NCBI GenBank assembly: GCA_046328715.1 | Contig: JAXLWB010000057.1 | Span: 1 to 64,000, forward strand | Direction: 5' to 3' | From: JAXLWB01 sp046328715 | Lineage (GTDB): Bacteria; Chloroflexota; Anaerolineae; Caldilineales; Caldilineaceae | Length of the DNA: 64,000 nucleotides | In this document: one piece after another, positions 45,433-54,505 of the stretch | How the letters are laid out: each line of letters starts with the position of its first letter | Numbering within the stretch: the first letter of the stretch is position 1 | Notes under the pieces: model-generated | What the model was told of the DNA's origin: nothing | The model's input: the letters and a program-made list of their open reading frames with translations, nothing else | Database searches by the model: none | Translations under genes and position numbers: made by a program

Positions 45433-46559
45433 AACCAACCAAAATCGAAAAAGTCGAGCCGATCCTCTGGGATCGCTGGCTGTTGCTCAAAATAACTTGC
45501 GAAGATGGCACCGTTGGCATTGGCGAAGGGGGCGTGCATGGCTGGCAACGCCCGACCAAAACCATGCTCGAAGTGATGACGCCTTATCTGCTCGGCAAAG
45601 ATCCATCCCGCATCGAGCATCATTACCAGTGGCTCTATCGCTCATCGCACTTTACCGGCTCGGTGGTACAGGGTGCGCTCTCAGCGATTGACATTGCGCT
45701 GTGGGACATCAAAGGCAAACGACTCGACGTACCGATCTACGAGTTGATGGGCGGCATGACGCGTGAACGGGTCCGCTGCTACATGCATGTCATCGGTGAT
45801 ACGCTGGATGAGCTGGTGGCCGATGCCAAACGCAAGGTGCAAGAAGGTTTTACCGCCGTGCGTTTTTCGCCCTTTGCGCCCGACTACTATCTACACAAAT
45901 CCTACAGCGAATGGGCAGAGGAGGCGGTGCGCCGAGTTGGGGCCGTGCGGGAGGCGGTGGGTAAGGATGTCGATGTCTGTGTCGAAATTCACCGCCAGAT
46001 GAACCCCGCCGAGTCGATCTGGCTGGGGCGACGATTGGAGCAATTTCATCCCTATTTCTACGAAGATCCGATGTTGCCCGACAGTCCAGCGCGCATGGCC
46101 GATATACAGCAGCAGTGCAATATCCCAATTGCCACCGGAGAGCGTTTCACCTCGATCTTTGAATATCAGCAACTGCTCGAAGCCAAGGCGGCTGCCTATG
46201 TCCGTCCCGACCTCTGTCTCTGCGGCGGCTTAACCGGCTGCAAGAAGGTCGCAGCCATGGCCGAGGCACAGCACGTCAAGGTGATTCCACACAACCCGCT
46301 CAGTCCAGTCAGCACCGCCGCTTGTATCCAACTCGACGCTGCAATTCCCAACTTTGCGCTTCAAGAGTACACCGGTGAAGCCCATTCTCCCAAGCGCGAC
46401 TTACTGGTGACGCCGCTGGAACTCAAAGATGGCTACCTCAGCGTGCCAACCGGTCCTGGTTTGGGCATCGAACTCAATGAGGCAGCGCTGAGCTTTCCGA
46501 TCCGCGACAAAATCCTCGACACGCCGATTGGTTTTGACGGCTCGGTGCAGGATCGGTAA
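45429..46559 (+). CDS. Enolase-superfamily dehydratase, galactonate-dehydratase-like
   Basis: 376 residues. Capping domain 'KITCEDGTVGIGEGGVHGWQ'; barrel motifs 'VCVEIHRQMNP' (Glu near 185 and His), 'YFYEDPMLPD' (Glu near 212), 'ATGERFTSIFE' (Glu near 239) and 'KVIPHNPLSPVS' (His near 288). Length and motifs fit the DgoD/ManD-like branch that dehydrates sugar acids. It is followed by a broken D-2-hydroxyacid dehydrogenase and a molybdenum hydroxylase, consistent with a small sugar- or hydroxy-acid oxidation cluster. Only 55% or so is conserved in pattern with the enzyme at 32.5 kb by eye, so substrates probably differ. Confidence 0.85.
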   Translation: MKPTKIEKVEPILWDRWLLLKITCEDGTVGIGEGGVHGWQRPTKTMLEVMTPYLLGKDPSRIEHHYQWLYRSSHFTGSVVQGALSAIDIALWDIKGKRLDVPIYELMGGMTRERVRCYMHVIGDTLDELVADAKRKVQEGFTAVRFSPFAPDYYLHKSYSEWAEEAVRRVGAVREAVGKDVDVCVEIHRQMNPAESIWLGRRLEQFHPYFYEDPMLPDSPARMADIQQQCNIPIATGERFTSIFEYQQLLEAKAAAYVRPDLCLCGGLTGCKKVAAMAEAQHVKVIPHNPLSPVSTAACIQLDAAIPNFALQEYTGEAHSPKRDLLVTPLELKDGYLSVPTGPGLGIELNEAALSFPIRDKILDTPIGFDGSVQDR

Positions 46560-46562
46560 AGC

Positions 46563-46620
46563 AAGGGGTGAGGGGCGAGGAATGAGTTTCTCCAACCTCA
46601 CCCCTCACCCCTCCCTCCCC
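46563..46620. repeat. 7-8-base inverted array (ggggtga / cacccct)
   Basis: Left units aggggtg, aggggcg and agg are followed 14 bases later by cctcacccctcacccctccc tcccc. The array sits between the dehydratase and the hydroxyacid dehydrogenase pseudogene and can form a strong GC hairpin. Confidence 0.7.
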
Positions 46621-46663
46621 CAAACAATTAGCGATTCAACGCGACGACTGATACCATACAACC

Positions 46664-47673
46664 ATGCACATTCTATCTTCCCGCCTATTCACACCCTCCC
46701 AATACGAATGCATTCGTGCCGTAGTGCCCGATGCAAAGATTGTTCACTTCTGGGCCAAGAGCGGCAGTGAACTCGAACAAGCCTTGACGCCGGAGACCGA
46801 AGTGCTCTACACCGGACGCGGCGATTTTTCTTTTGCGCGTGCTACCGGTCTACGCTGGGTACAGATGGAGAACGCCGGCATCGACCATCTCCACAACACA
46901 CCGCTGTGGGAAACCTCGCTGCCGATTACCAGCGCCAATGGTGCCCATCTACCCCACCTACCCGAATATGTGATGACGATGTTGTTAGTCTGGGCGCATC
47001 GTCTCCCCGAACTATCTGCCCTACAAGCCCGAGCACAATGGTCGCAATGAAAGATATCCATCAATTGTGGTCAGTGCCGTGTCTTTGGCAGCACCTTGGG
47101 GATCGTCGGCTATGGGGCGATCGGGCGCGAGATTGCACGGCAAGCAAAGGCGTTTGGCATGAAGGTGCTGGCTACGCTGGCAGAGCAGGCGGTTCACTGC
47201 AATACCGGGGCTATCTGCCACCCGGACTCGGCGATCCCGAAGGAACATTGCCCGATGATTACTTTACAATGGAGGAGTTGCCGGCCTTGCTACGCCAAAG
47301 TGATTACGTAGTTCTCGGCGTCCCGCTGGTTGATCACACGCGTCATCTGATCGGTGCTGAAGAACTGGCCCAGATGCAGCCGCACGCACTCCTGATCAAC
47401 ATCGGTCGTGGCGGATTGATCGATCAAGTGGCGCTACTCGACGCCCTCCAACAGAAACGCATCGGCGGCGCAGTGCTCGATGTGACCGACCCCGAGCCAC
47501 TGCCAGCCGACCATCCCCTCTGGCACCAGGAAAATGTGATCATCACACCACACATGGCTGGTCATAGCCCCAACCACTTTGACAACGTAGTCGCCCTCTT
47601 CGCCGAGAACCTACGCCGTTATCAGACGGGTGAGCCATTGCTGAACCTAGTGCGGCGGGAGTTGGGGTATTAG
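46664..47673 (+). pseudogene. D-2-hydroxyacid dehydrogenase, frameshifted
   Basis: About 335 codons. The N-terminal catalytic part ('LYTGRGDFSFARATGLRWVQ', 'LPEYVMTMLLVWAHRLP') stops at 47050. The NAD-binding motif 'LGIVGYGAIGREIARQAKAF' (from about 47094) is in the same frame beyond that stop. The rest ('PPGLGDPEGTLPDDYFTMEE', 'LINIGRGGLIDQVALLDALQ', 'HPLWHQENVIITPHMAGHSP', with the catalytic Arg/Glu/His-type loops) is in another frame from about 47190. The stretch 47040-47080 does not match family sequence in any frame. Expected reaction: NAD(P)-dependent reduction or oxidation of 2-keto/2-hydroxy acids. It is likely inactive. Confidence 0.85.
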
Positions 47674-47675
47674 GG

Positions 47676-47780
47676 CCTCAGGGCAACACTTGGGGTTTGA
47701 CATAATACAAGCCATTGACCTAGGCGCATCAGCCCTGTAAGGGCGTTATACGCTAACCCACGGGCATCGCCCTGGGAGCA
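47676..47780. repeat. REP-like palindrome, solo copy (R1)
   Basis: The right arm 'gctaacccacgggcatcgcc' plus ctggga matches those of R2 and R3. The central agccctgtaagggcg hairpin is present, while the left arm is degenerate (cagggcaacacttgggg). No transposase is adjacent. It lies just before the molybdenum hydroxylase start. Confidence 0.75.
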
Positions 47781-47799
47781 CGCTACAAGGACACATAGG

Positions 47800-50395
47800 A
47801 TGATAACTCCGTTACAGATCCAAGTAAACCACAAATCATATCAGATCTCAGTCGATCTAGATCGGACCTTGCTCAGCGTCCTCCGTGAAGAACTCGGCAC
47901 AACAGGCCCCAAATATGGCTGTGGTGAAGGCAAATGTGGTGCCTGTACGGTGCTCATGGATGGCAATCCGGTACAGGCGTGCAGTGTAACGGTGTCGGCT
48001 GCGGCGGGTAGCACCATCACAACGGTGGAAGGTTTGGCCCAACAAGGTCAACTTCATCCACTTCAGCAGGCATTTCTCGACCAGGAAGCGCTGCAATGCG
48101 GCTATTGCACTCCCGGCATGATCATGTCGGCACTGGCATTGCTCAACCATGATCCGCAGCCCACGACCGACGAGATCGTCCACGCCATGCAGGACAACAT
48201 CTGCCGCTGCGGGGTCTATCAGCGAATTGTTGCCGCTGTTCATGCAGCGGCAGAGATGATGCAATCGGATAAGAGTGTGACGAACCACATCCCTACCGAG
48301 CAATCAGCTTCCACTCTGGAAAAAGCGCTCGATGCCAACCAGGACGAAGGCATCTTCGTCGCCTATCCTTGCCCCGACTTAGTCGCTGTGCGCTATGCGG
48401 AGAAGGGAGACATTCCCGCGCCGCAAGACCGTCCGCTGGGCGAGATCGGCCCCTGGCTGCACATCGACGGCGAGGGAAAGATTACAGTTGCGATTGGCAA
48501 GGCGGAGGTGGGCCAAAACACTCGCACAGCAATGGGACAGATCGTGGCTGAAGAGTTGCGGGTACCGCTTGAATCGGTGCGGGTGATGATGGGCGACACG
48601 GGTTTCGCTCCGTTTGACATGGGCACTTTTGGCAGCCGCAGCACGCCGGTCACCGGTCCTCAAGTCTGGAAAGTTGGTGCTACAGCGCGCCAGACAGTGC
48701 TAGAGGCCAGCAGCGGCGATTTGGAAAGTGGATCAGGCGGAACTACAGTTGCAGGACGGTGCTGTGTCTCACCCTCCAAGCGATCGTACAGCCAGCCTTG
48801 GCGAGTTAGCTCAAGATCGCTCCATCCTGCGCATCGCCACGGATGATGCGCCAGTCACACCACCGTCGGCATGGAAAACGGCTGGCCAATCGGCAGCCAA
48901 GATCGGAGGTCAAGCCTTTGTTACGGCCCAACATCGCTACGCTTCCGACCAAGCCCTACCAAATATGCTTTATGGCAAGATTCTACGCCCACCGGCCTAC
49001 CGTGCTACCTTAGCATCGATTGACACCAGCGCCGCCGAAGCTATGACTGGCGTGACCGTTGTCCGTGATGGCGACTTTGTCGGCGTCACGGCACCCGACG
49101 AACAGAGCGCCAGCCAAGCGCTTGAGGCGATTCGTGTCCGCTGGAAGACAGAAATGCAGGTGTCGCAGCCGGAACTGTTCGACTATCTCAAGGCCAATCC
49201 GCTGCCACCCGTTGAAGGAGATCGGCGGCGGATGCCCTACCTGGCAATTGAGGGAGCGGTGGAAGAAGGATTGGCGGCGGCACATTTGACGCTATCGCAA
49301 GCCTACACGGTGGACTACATTGCCCATGCACCGCTCGAACCGCGTGCGGCCTTGGCAGAATGGCAGGGGGATCGGCTGCTGGTATGGACGGGAACGTCGC
49401 GCCCTTTTGGCGTGCGCACGGAGTTGGCAATGGCCTTTGCCATGCCCGAAAGTCAGATTCGTGTGATCGTGCCCGATACCGGTTCCGGCTATGGCGGCAA
49501 ACATACTGGACAGGCAGCCATCGAAGCAGCGCGCCTAGCGAAAGCCATGGGCAAGCCGGTCAAAGTGGTATGGACTCGCCAGGAAGAATTTATTTGGGCC
49601 TATCTGCGTCCGGCAGGCTTGATCGAGATCAAAGGCGGTGTCGATAGCGAAGGTCGTTTTACGGCACTGGAACTGCACAACTACAACTCGGGCTCGGCTG
49701 GGATCGAGGCGCTCTATGTGATCCCTAACCGTCACATCCACTACCAACCCTGCGATTCACCTCTGCCGCAGGGTTCCTATCGATCGCTGGCGGCACCGGC
49801 CAATCATTTTGCACGGGAAAGTTTCGTAGACGAATTGGCGCATCAACTCGGCATTGATCCATTAGAGATGCGATTGCGCAACCTCAAGGACGAACGGATG
49901 ATTGCCGTCCTGACTGCTGCTGCCGACGCGTTTGGCTGGGGCAAAACAACGCCTGCACCAAATCACGGCATTGGCATCGCTGGCGGCTTTGACAAAAACT
50001 CCTACGTAGCTACCTGTGCCGAAGTCGCCATTGATCCGACTGACCAGCAGATCCGAGTCGTTCGTGTGGTCGCCGCTTACGACTGTGGTGCGCTCATCAA
50101 CCCGAATAACGTGCGCAACCAAGTTGAGGGTGCGATTGTGCAAGGCATTGGCGGAGCGCTCTTTGAGAGCATCCAGTTTGCCAATGGTCGTATCCTCAAC
50201 CCTGACTTTGCTAACTATCGAGTGCCTCGTTTTGGTGATATGCCCATCATCGAAACAATCCTACTCGACCGCAAGGATATCCCTTCGGCTGGGGCGGGTG
50301 AGACGCCGATTGTAGCGATTGCCCCGGCGATTGGGAATGCGATTTTCCATGCGACGGGGATGCGGGTGAGGTCGATGCCGATGCGATTGGGGTGA
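47800..50395 (+). pseudogene. Fused molybdenum hydroxylase (2Fe-2S + IorB-like Mo domain), one frameshift
   Basis: About 864 codons. Residues 1-160 form the two-cluster Fe-S part: 'KYGCGEGKCGACTVLMDGNP' and 'LQCGYCTPGMI...NICRCGVYQRI'. After a linker, the molybdopterin part follows the isoquinoline 1-oxidoreductase beta-chain pattern: 'VAIGKAEVGQNTRTAMGQIV', 'GSGYGGKHTGQAAIEAARLA', 'YDCGALINPNNVRNQVEGAI', and 'SAGAGETPIVAIAPAIGNAI' with the catalytic Glu. The frame breaks near 48710 (EASSGD... versus PAAAIWKVDQAEL); one base change restores it, and no homopolymer is present. Expected role: hydroxylation or dehydrogenation of an aldehyde or N-heterocycle. No FAD subunit is in the window. Confidence 0.85.
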
Positions 50396-50425
50396 TGGGT
50401 TGTATCCGTATACCCGTGCGTCCGC

Positions 50426-50533
50426 ATCCCCAGGGCGGTGCCCGTGGGTTAGCATAGCAGAGGCCGTTGGCCGAATGTGATACGAGCCCCAACGGGGCGA
50501 TCTATGCTAACCCACAGGCACCGCCCTGGGGAT
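50426..50533. repeat. REP-like palindrome R2, left of the transposase
   Basis: Outer arms ccccagggcggtgcccgtgg (gtta) and gctaacccacaggcaccgcc (ctgggg) enclose ggccgttggcc and agccccaacggggcg hairpins. It lies 15 bases from the Y1 transposase stop codon. Confidence 0.85.
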
Positions 50534-50547
50534 ATGATGGGGGAATA

Positions 50548-51000
50548 TCAATCCCACAAATATCGTTCGTCGTAGTCAATTTTGTATTTTTTGAGCAGCG
50601 TACGCAATTCGTTTTGGAACGTATCTTTTCGATGATGCTCCTGTTGCCGAGCAATATAGTTGTAGACCGTATCAACACCCGATGCGCTTACCGAAAAGAC
50701 GCCATAACCACCTTGCCAGGCAAAGGTGCTGGGGATCCCTGGTTGCGTCTTGAGCCATTTGGAGGATGACTTCTTCACCTCTTCCACCGCAGCGCTGATG
50801 GTGATTGTTCGGTACAGTTCGAAGAGAATATGAGCGTGATCTTCCAACGAATTGATCAGATGTGTGTGGCATTTGAGATTGTTGAGCACTGTCGCCATGT
50901 AGCGATGCAACGGGTCCCGTACTTCATCGATGAGCAGTGGCTCACGATATTTGGTGCTGAAGACGAGGTGTAGATAGATCTTTGCGAGGGAGTGAGGCAT
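50548..51000 (-). CDS. tnpA: Y1 (HUH) transposase, IS200/RAYT-like
   Basis: 150 residues covering the whole Y1_Tnp domain. The HUH-type pair is in 'SLEDHAHILFELYRT', and the nucleophile Tyr lies in 'DTVYNYIARQQEHHRKDTFQ'. The C-terminus 'KKYKIDYDERYLWD' is typical. Known: these enzymes cut and join single-stranded DNA at hairpin ends, and REP-associated relatives (RAYTs) mobilise REP palindromes. It is flanked by R2 and R3, which share arms but have inverted internal order. A third copy (R1) lies 3 kb away without a transposase, which favours a RAYT/REP arrangement. The frame is intact. Confidence 0.9.
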   Translation of the reverse strand: MPHSLAKIYLHLVFSTKYREPLLIDEVRDPLHRYMATVLNNLKCHTHLINSLEDHAHILFELYRTITISAAVEEVKKSSSKWLKTQPGIPSTFAWQGGYGVFSVSASGVDTVYNYIARQQEHHRKDTFQNELRTLLKKYKIDYDERYLWD

Positions 51001-51026
51001 GAGTTCTTATCCTGGATGCTGTCCTA

Positions 51027-51131
51027 TCCCAGGGCGATGCCCGTGGGTTACCGTTGTACGCCCCGTTGGGGCTGGCATCACAGTAGGTCAACGGCCTAGG
51101 CTACGTTAGCCTATGGGCATCGCCCTGGGAG
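51027..51131. repeat. REP-like palindrome R3, right of the transposase
   Basis: Outer arms tcccagggcgatgcccgtgg (gtta) and gcctatgggcatcgccctgg enclose cgccccgttggggct and aggtcaacggcct. The internal order is reversed relative to R2, so R2 and R3 face each other around the transposase gene. Confidence 0.85.
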
Positions 51132-51264
51132 AACATCGCGTCAACTTAAATTACATTTTATTAATTTACATTAATTTATCACAATACACCTCATTATGCA
51201 ACCGCTGCCATCGTTCTACGTATTGATTATCTAGCGATCAAATCTATAAACCGGAGAATTTTCC

Positions 51265-51927
51265 ATGCGTTTTCGTATTACCATGCTTTCACTACTGATC
51301 CTCACCCTGCTCCTATCCGGCTGTGCCGAACGTGCCCCTGTGGCACGCGATCTGCCGGTGCTCAACAACGACCTGCCCGAAGGTCAACTGAGCCGAGACC
51401 ACGACCTGGCAGGCGAAGAGTTCGCCTTTCGGACTTCCTATTCCACCGACTATGATACTCGTCACTGGCGCGTGACCGATTCCAAAAATTTGCGCATGAC
51501 GGCACGGGTCGAAGGGATTACAGACCGCGGCAAGGGCGTCGAGGTTTTGGTGGAACATGTCCATATCGACATCTCGATCAAGTCCAAATATGCCTTGATG
51601 GATGGCTGGCCCCAAGATTCGATGGACGATCAGCTTCATACCGGCAACCAACCTGGTTTCTGGATCAATGAAAAGTATCCCTACGAAAATGTCTTTGCGA
51701 TTGAAGGCTTTTCCGAGAATTTGCTGTCGGGCTGGGGACTCTTTACCAGCGATCTCGGCTATGCCACCATCAAAGACAAGCGTCTGACCGAAGACAATTT
51801 GGTGGGCAATGGTGGTGTCTACGGCAATAAGGTCCAGGTCATCTATGACTTGTTGATCAAGTATCCTGGTGAACCCTACTATCACACTCGGTCCATCATT
51901 GATGAATTTTTAATTCCGGTCGGCTAA
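51265..51927 (+). CDS. Putative lipoprotein of unknown function
   Basis: 220 residues. The signal peptide ends in the lipobox LLLSGC (Cys20), followed by an acidic mature domain of beta-strand character ('FAFRTSYSTDYDTRHWRVTD', 'VEVLVEHVHIDISIKSKYAL'). No family was recognised. It sits 43 bases upstream of a DUF3224 gene on the same strand. The mature part contains several His and Asp residues that could bind metal, but this is only a composition remark. Confidence 0.75.
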   Translation: MRFRITMLSLLILTLLLSGCAERAPVARDLPVLNNDLPEGQLSRDHDLAGEEFAFRTSYSTDYDTRHWRVTDSKNLRMTARVEGITDRGKGVEVLVEHVHIDISIKSKYALMDGWPQDSMDDQLHTGNQPGFWINEKYPYENVFAIEGFSENLLSGWGLFTSDLGYATIKDKRLTEDNLVGNGGVYGNKVQVIYDLLIKYPGEPYYHTRSIIDEFLIPVG

Positions 51928-51970
51928 GCAAAATTTAGACACGGCGTTCATCAATACGGAGGTACTCATC

Positions 51971-52372
51971 ATGCAACGGGCGAAAGGTCCCTTTGAAGTA
52001 AAACTGATTCCCCAGGCGGCTGAAGAGCTGATTCAAGCCACTGCGCTGGGCAGGATGCTGATCGACAAACAATTCCACGGCGCTCTGGAAGCAGTGAGTA
52101 AGGGGCAGATGCTGGCGGCTGGCACAGCAGTCCAAGGTTCTGCGGCCTATGTTGCGCTGGAACAGGTCGAGGGAACGTTACAAGGTCGTCGCGGAACCTT
52201 TATCCTCCAGCACAGCGCCAGCATGAACCGGGGGACACCACAACTCACCATCACGGTTGTACCCGATTCGGGAACAGAGCAACTGACCGGTCTGGCTGGC
52301 AAGATGGATATTCTGATCGAAGAGGGCAAACACTTCTACGACTTTGAGTATACATTCCCTGACAGCGAGTAG
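51971..52372 (+). CDS. DUF3224-family protein
   Basis: 133 residues forming a compact beta-barrel-like domain: 'GPFEVKLIPQAAEE', 'RMLIDKQFHGALEAVSKGQM', 'YVALEQVEGTLQGRRGTFIL', 'VVPDSGTEQLTGLAGKMDI' and a 'GKHFYDFEYTFP' ending. This pattern is typical of DUF3224, a cytoplasmic allene-oxide-cyclase-like barrel of unknown function. GGAGG lies a few bases before the ATG. It follows the lipoprotein gene and may share its transcript. Confidence 0.85.
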   Translation: MQRAKGPFEVKLIPQAAEELIQATALGRMLIDKQFHGALEAVSKGQMLAAGTAVQGSAAYVALEQVEGTLQGRRGTFILQHSASMNRGTPQLTITVVPDSGTEQLTGLAGKMDILIEEGKHFYDFEYTFPDSE

Positions 52373-52407
52373 AGGATGTATCCCAGGTTGGGGGAATACA
52401 TACTATT

Positions 52408-52465
52408 CAGAGCCCCGCACGTTAGTAAGGGGAGTCGCTCGCCCTTACTAACGTGCGGGGCTCTG
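52408..52465. repeat. CCCCGCACGT palindrome, copy 2
   Basis: Arms cagagccccgcacgttagta (agggg) and cccttactaacgtgcggggc (tctg) pair almost perfectly. The sequence is about 95% identical to the copy at 14380-14437. It follows the DUF3224 gene, where it could terminate transcription. Confidence 0.8.
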
Positions 52466-52661
52466 AAACTTCGCGCCCAATTGTAGAACGTTCCACTGAT
52501 TTTGATCTTACTTCGCTTCTTTATTCCCTTGAAACGAGTTGCTTTCCCAAATGAATAAACGATTGGCGCTATCCTTTTTGCAATAATGGCCCTTGTTCAA
52601 GTACCAATTGGGTGCTACCCTTGCCACAAGTATATTCCGTGCAACATACATTCAGGAGAGG

Positions 52662-53123
52662 ATGATGCAACCACGACTCGACTATGGCAAGGTAGCGCCC
52701 GATGCGCTCAAGGCAATGTATGCCATCAACAACTACAGCAAGCATTGCGGATTGGAGCCATCACTGCTGGAATTGATCAAAATACGTGCCTCACAACTCA
52801 ATCACTGCGGCTATTGTTTGGACATGCACACCAAAGACGCTCGCATACTGGGCGAAAGCGAGCAACGGCTCTATTGTCTGAGTGTCTGGCGCGAGACTCC
52901 ATTTTACAGTGAACGTGAACGATCCGCGCTGGCGCTTACTGAAGCGGTCACACTCCTCCCCAATGGCCCCATCTCCGATGAGCTATACGAAGAAGTACGC
53001 CGTCACTTCAGCGAGGTCGAGACGGTCAACCTCGTCATGAGCATCATCACCATCAATGGCTGGAACCGGCTCAGCGTCACTTTTCAAACCTTACCCGGAT
53101 CTTATCAGCCCAAAGCGAAGTGA
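52662..53123 (+). CDS. AhpD/carboxymuconolactone-decarboxylase-like protein
   Basis: 153 residues. The CMD domain carries the redox pair in 'ASQLNHCGYCLDMHTKDARI' with the following His, as in AhpD-like peroxidase proteins. The start is the ATG at 52662 after AGGAGAGG. Known: AhpD-like proteins reduce peroxides or act as proton-relay peroxidases. It is followed 14 bases later by a PEP-mutase-like gene and then a GNAT gene, forming a three-gene unit. The natural substrate is unknown. Confidence 0.88.
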   Translation: MMQPRLDYGKVAPDALKAMYAINNYSKHCGLEPSLLELIKIRASQLNHCGYCLDMHTKDARILGESEQRLYCLSVWRETPFYSERERSALALTEAVTLLPNGPISDELYEEVRRHFSEVETVNLVMSIITINGWNRLSVTFQTLPGSYQPKAK

Positions 53124-53137
53124 AGAAAGAGGAAATC

Positions 53138-53959
53138 ATGACTACGCAAATCGAAAAAGCAACTCTTTTTCGCTCACTGCATCAACAACCAGGAGCCTTT
53201 GTCATTGCCAATGCCTGGGATGGGGGATCGGCACGCATGTTGGCTGGGCTGGGCTTTTCTGCCTTGGCAACATCGAGTGGGGCAGCGGCGGGTGTCCTGG
53301 GGCGACTAGACGGCAATATCAGCCGTGACGAGGCGTTGAGCCAGGCACGGCTGATGGTGCAAGCAACCGATCTGCCCATCTCTGCCGACCTGGAGAAAGG
53401 GTTTGGCGATTCGCCAGAGATTGTGGCAGAGACGATCCGTCTAGCTGCCGAAGCGGGACTGGTCGGCTGCTCGATCGAGGATTCAACCGGGAACAAAGAA
53501 AAGCCATTCTATGAGTTAGAGCTGGCAGTGGAACGCATCCGTGCTGCAGCGGAGGCAGCACGTTCGCTTCCCTTTCCTTTCACCTTGACCGCTCGTAGTG
53601 AGAATTTTATACGTGGCAATCCCGATCTGGATGACACCATCCGCCGCTTACAAGCCTTTGAACAAGCAGGGGCCGATGTGCTCTTTGCTCCTGGTTTACC
53701 CTCTTTGGAGGCGGTGCGGACTGTCTGCGCGGCACTAACCAAGCCATTCAATTTTATGGTTGGCATTCCCGGCAAATCTTTTTCGGTCGCTGAATTGGAA
53801 GCTGCGGGTGTCAAACGGATCAGTCTTGCCACCTCACTCTATCGGGCAGCACTGAATGGACTGTTGAATGCTGCGCGTGAAGTAAAGGACTCTGGCACCT
53901 TCAACTATCTCAACCAGATCGCACCATCGTCCGAACTCTATCGTTATATGAAATCCTGA
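53138..53959 (+). CDS. Isocitrate lyase/PEP mutase-family enzyme
   Basis: 273 residues of a single TIM-barrel. 'FVIANAWDGGSARMLAGLGF' is the substrate-loop region, 'LPISADLEKGFGDSPEIVAE' and 'GLVGCSIEDSTGNKEKPF' carry the Mg-binding Asp/Glu, and 'FTLTARSENFIRG' follows. The pattern fits the PEP-mutase/oxaloacetate-decarboxylase-like subgroup rather than isocitrate lyase, which has the KKCGH loop. ATG at 53138 has GAGGAAATC upstream. It lies between the AhpD-like gene and the GNAT gene with short gaps. Confidence 0.88.
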   Translation: MTTQIEKATLFRSLHQQPGAFVIANAWDGGSARMLAGLGFSALATSSGAAAGVLGRLDGNISRDEALSQARLMVQATDLPISADLEKGFGDSPEIVAETIRLAAEAGLVGCSIEDSTGNKEKPFYELELAVERIRAAAEAARSLPFPFTLTARSENFIRGNPDLDDTIRRLQAFEQAGADVLFAPGLPSLEAVRTVCAALTKPFNFMVGIPGKSFSVAELEAAGVKRISLATSLYRAALNGLLNAAREVKDSGTFNYLNQIAPSSELYRYMKS

Positions 53960-53963
53960 AACT

Positions 53964-54401
53964 ATGCTCACCATACTTCCGCTACGTACTCAGGACCGCT
54001 CCGCTTGGGAGATTCTGGCGCGAGGCTACAAAACCTTTTACGAAACCGTGCTCTCCGATGCTGAGTATGAAAAAACCTGGCAGCGACTGATGGCAGGTCA
54101 GGATGTTCATGGATTGGGCGCGCATCTGGACGGCAGACTAGTGGGCATCGCTCATTACATGTTTCACACCAGTGCCTGGTCGGTGGATCAATGTTATCTG
54201 CAAGACCTCTTTGTGGATGAAAGCAGTCGAGGGCATGGGGTCGGTCGGGCCTTGATCGAACAGGTGGCCCAGGCAGCGCGTCAACGAGGTGCCACACGCT
54301 ACTATTGGCTCACCCATCAGAACAATGCCACCGCCCGTACGCTCTACGATAAAGTGGCGCAATACCGAGGATTCGTTCGTTACGATTACCCGCTGATCTA
54401 A
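53964..54401 (+). CDS. GNAT-family N-acetyltransferase
   Basis: 145 residues with the acetyl-CoA loop 'LFVDESSRGHGVGRALIEQV' and 'YYWLTHQNNATARTLYDKVA'. It starts 4 bases after the PEP-mutase-like stop, so it belongs to the same unit. Known: similar small GNATs acetylate amines such as polyamines or aminoglycosides. The substrate is unknown. Its 3' end is followed by an 8-base inverted array. Confidence 0.9.
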   Translation: MLTILPLRTQDRSAWEILARGYKTFYETVLSDAEYEKTWQRLMAGQDVHGLGAHLDGRLVGIAHYMFHTSAWSVDQCYLQDLFVDESSRGHGVGRALIEQVAQAARQRGATRYYWLTHQNNATARTLYDKVAQYRGFVRYDYPLI

Positions 54402-54413
54402 CCTGAAAGCAAT

Positions 54414-54505
54414 AGTTGAAGTGGAAGAGTTGAATAGTGTGTTATCTACTCTTCCACTTTTCAACTTTTCAACTCTTCACCTTTTCAACTTTTCAACTTT
54501 TTTCA
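54414..54505. repeat. 8-base inverted array (cttttcaa family)
   Basis: Left units agttgaag, tggaagag, ttgaatag are followed by ctcttcca, cttttcaa, cttttcaa, ctcttcac, cttttcaa, cttttcaa and ctttttt. It lies between convergent genes and ends at the alditol oxidase stop codon. Confidence 0.8.
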
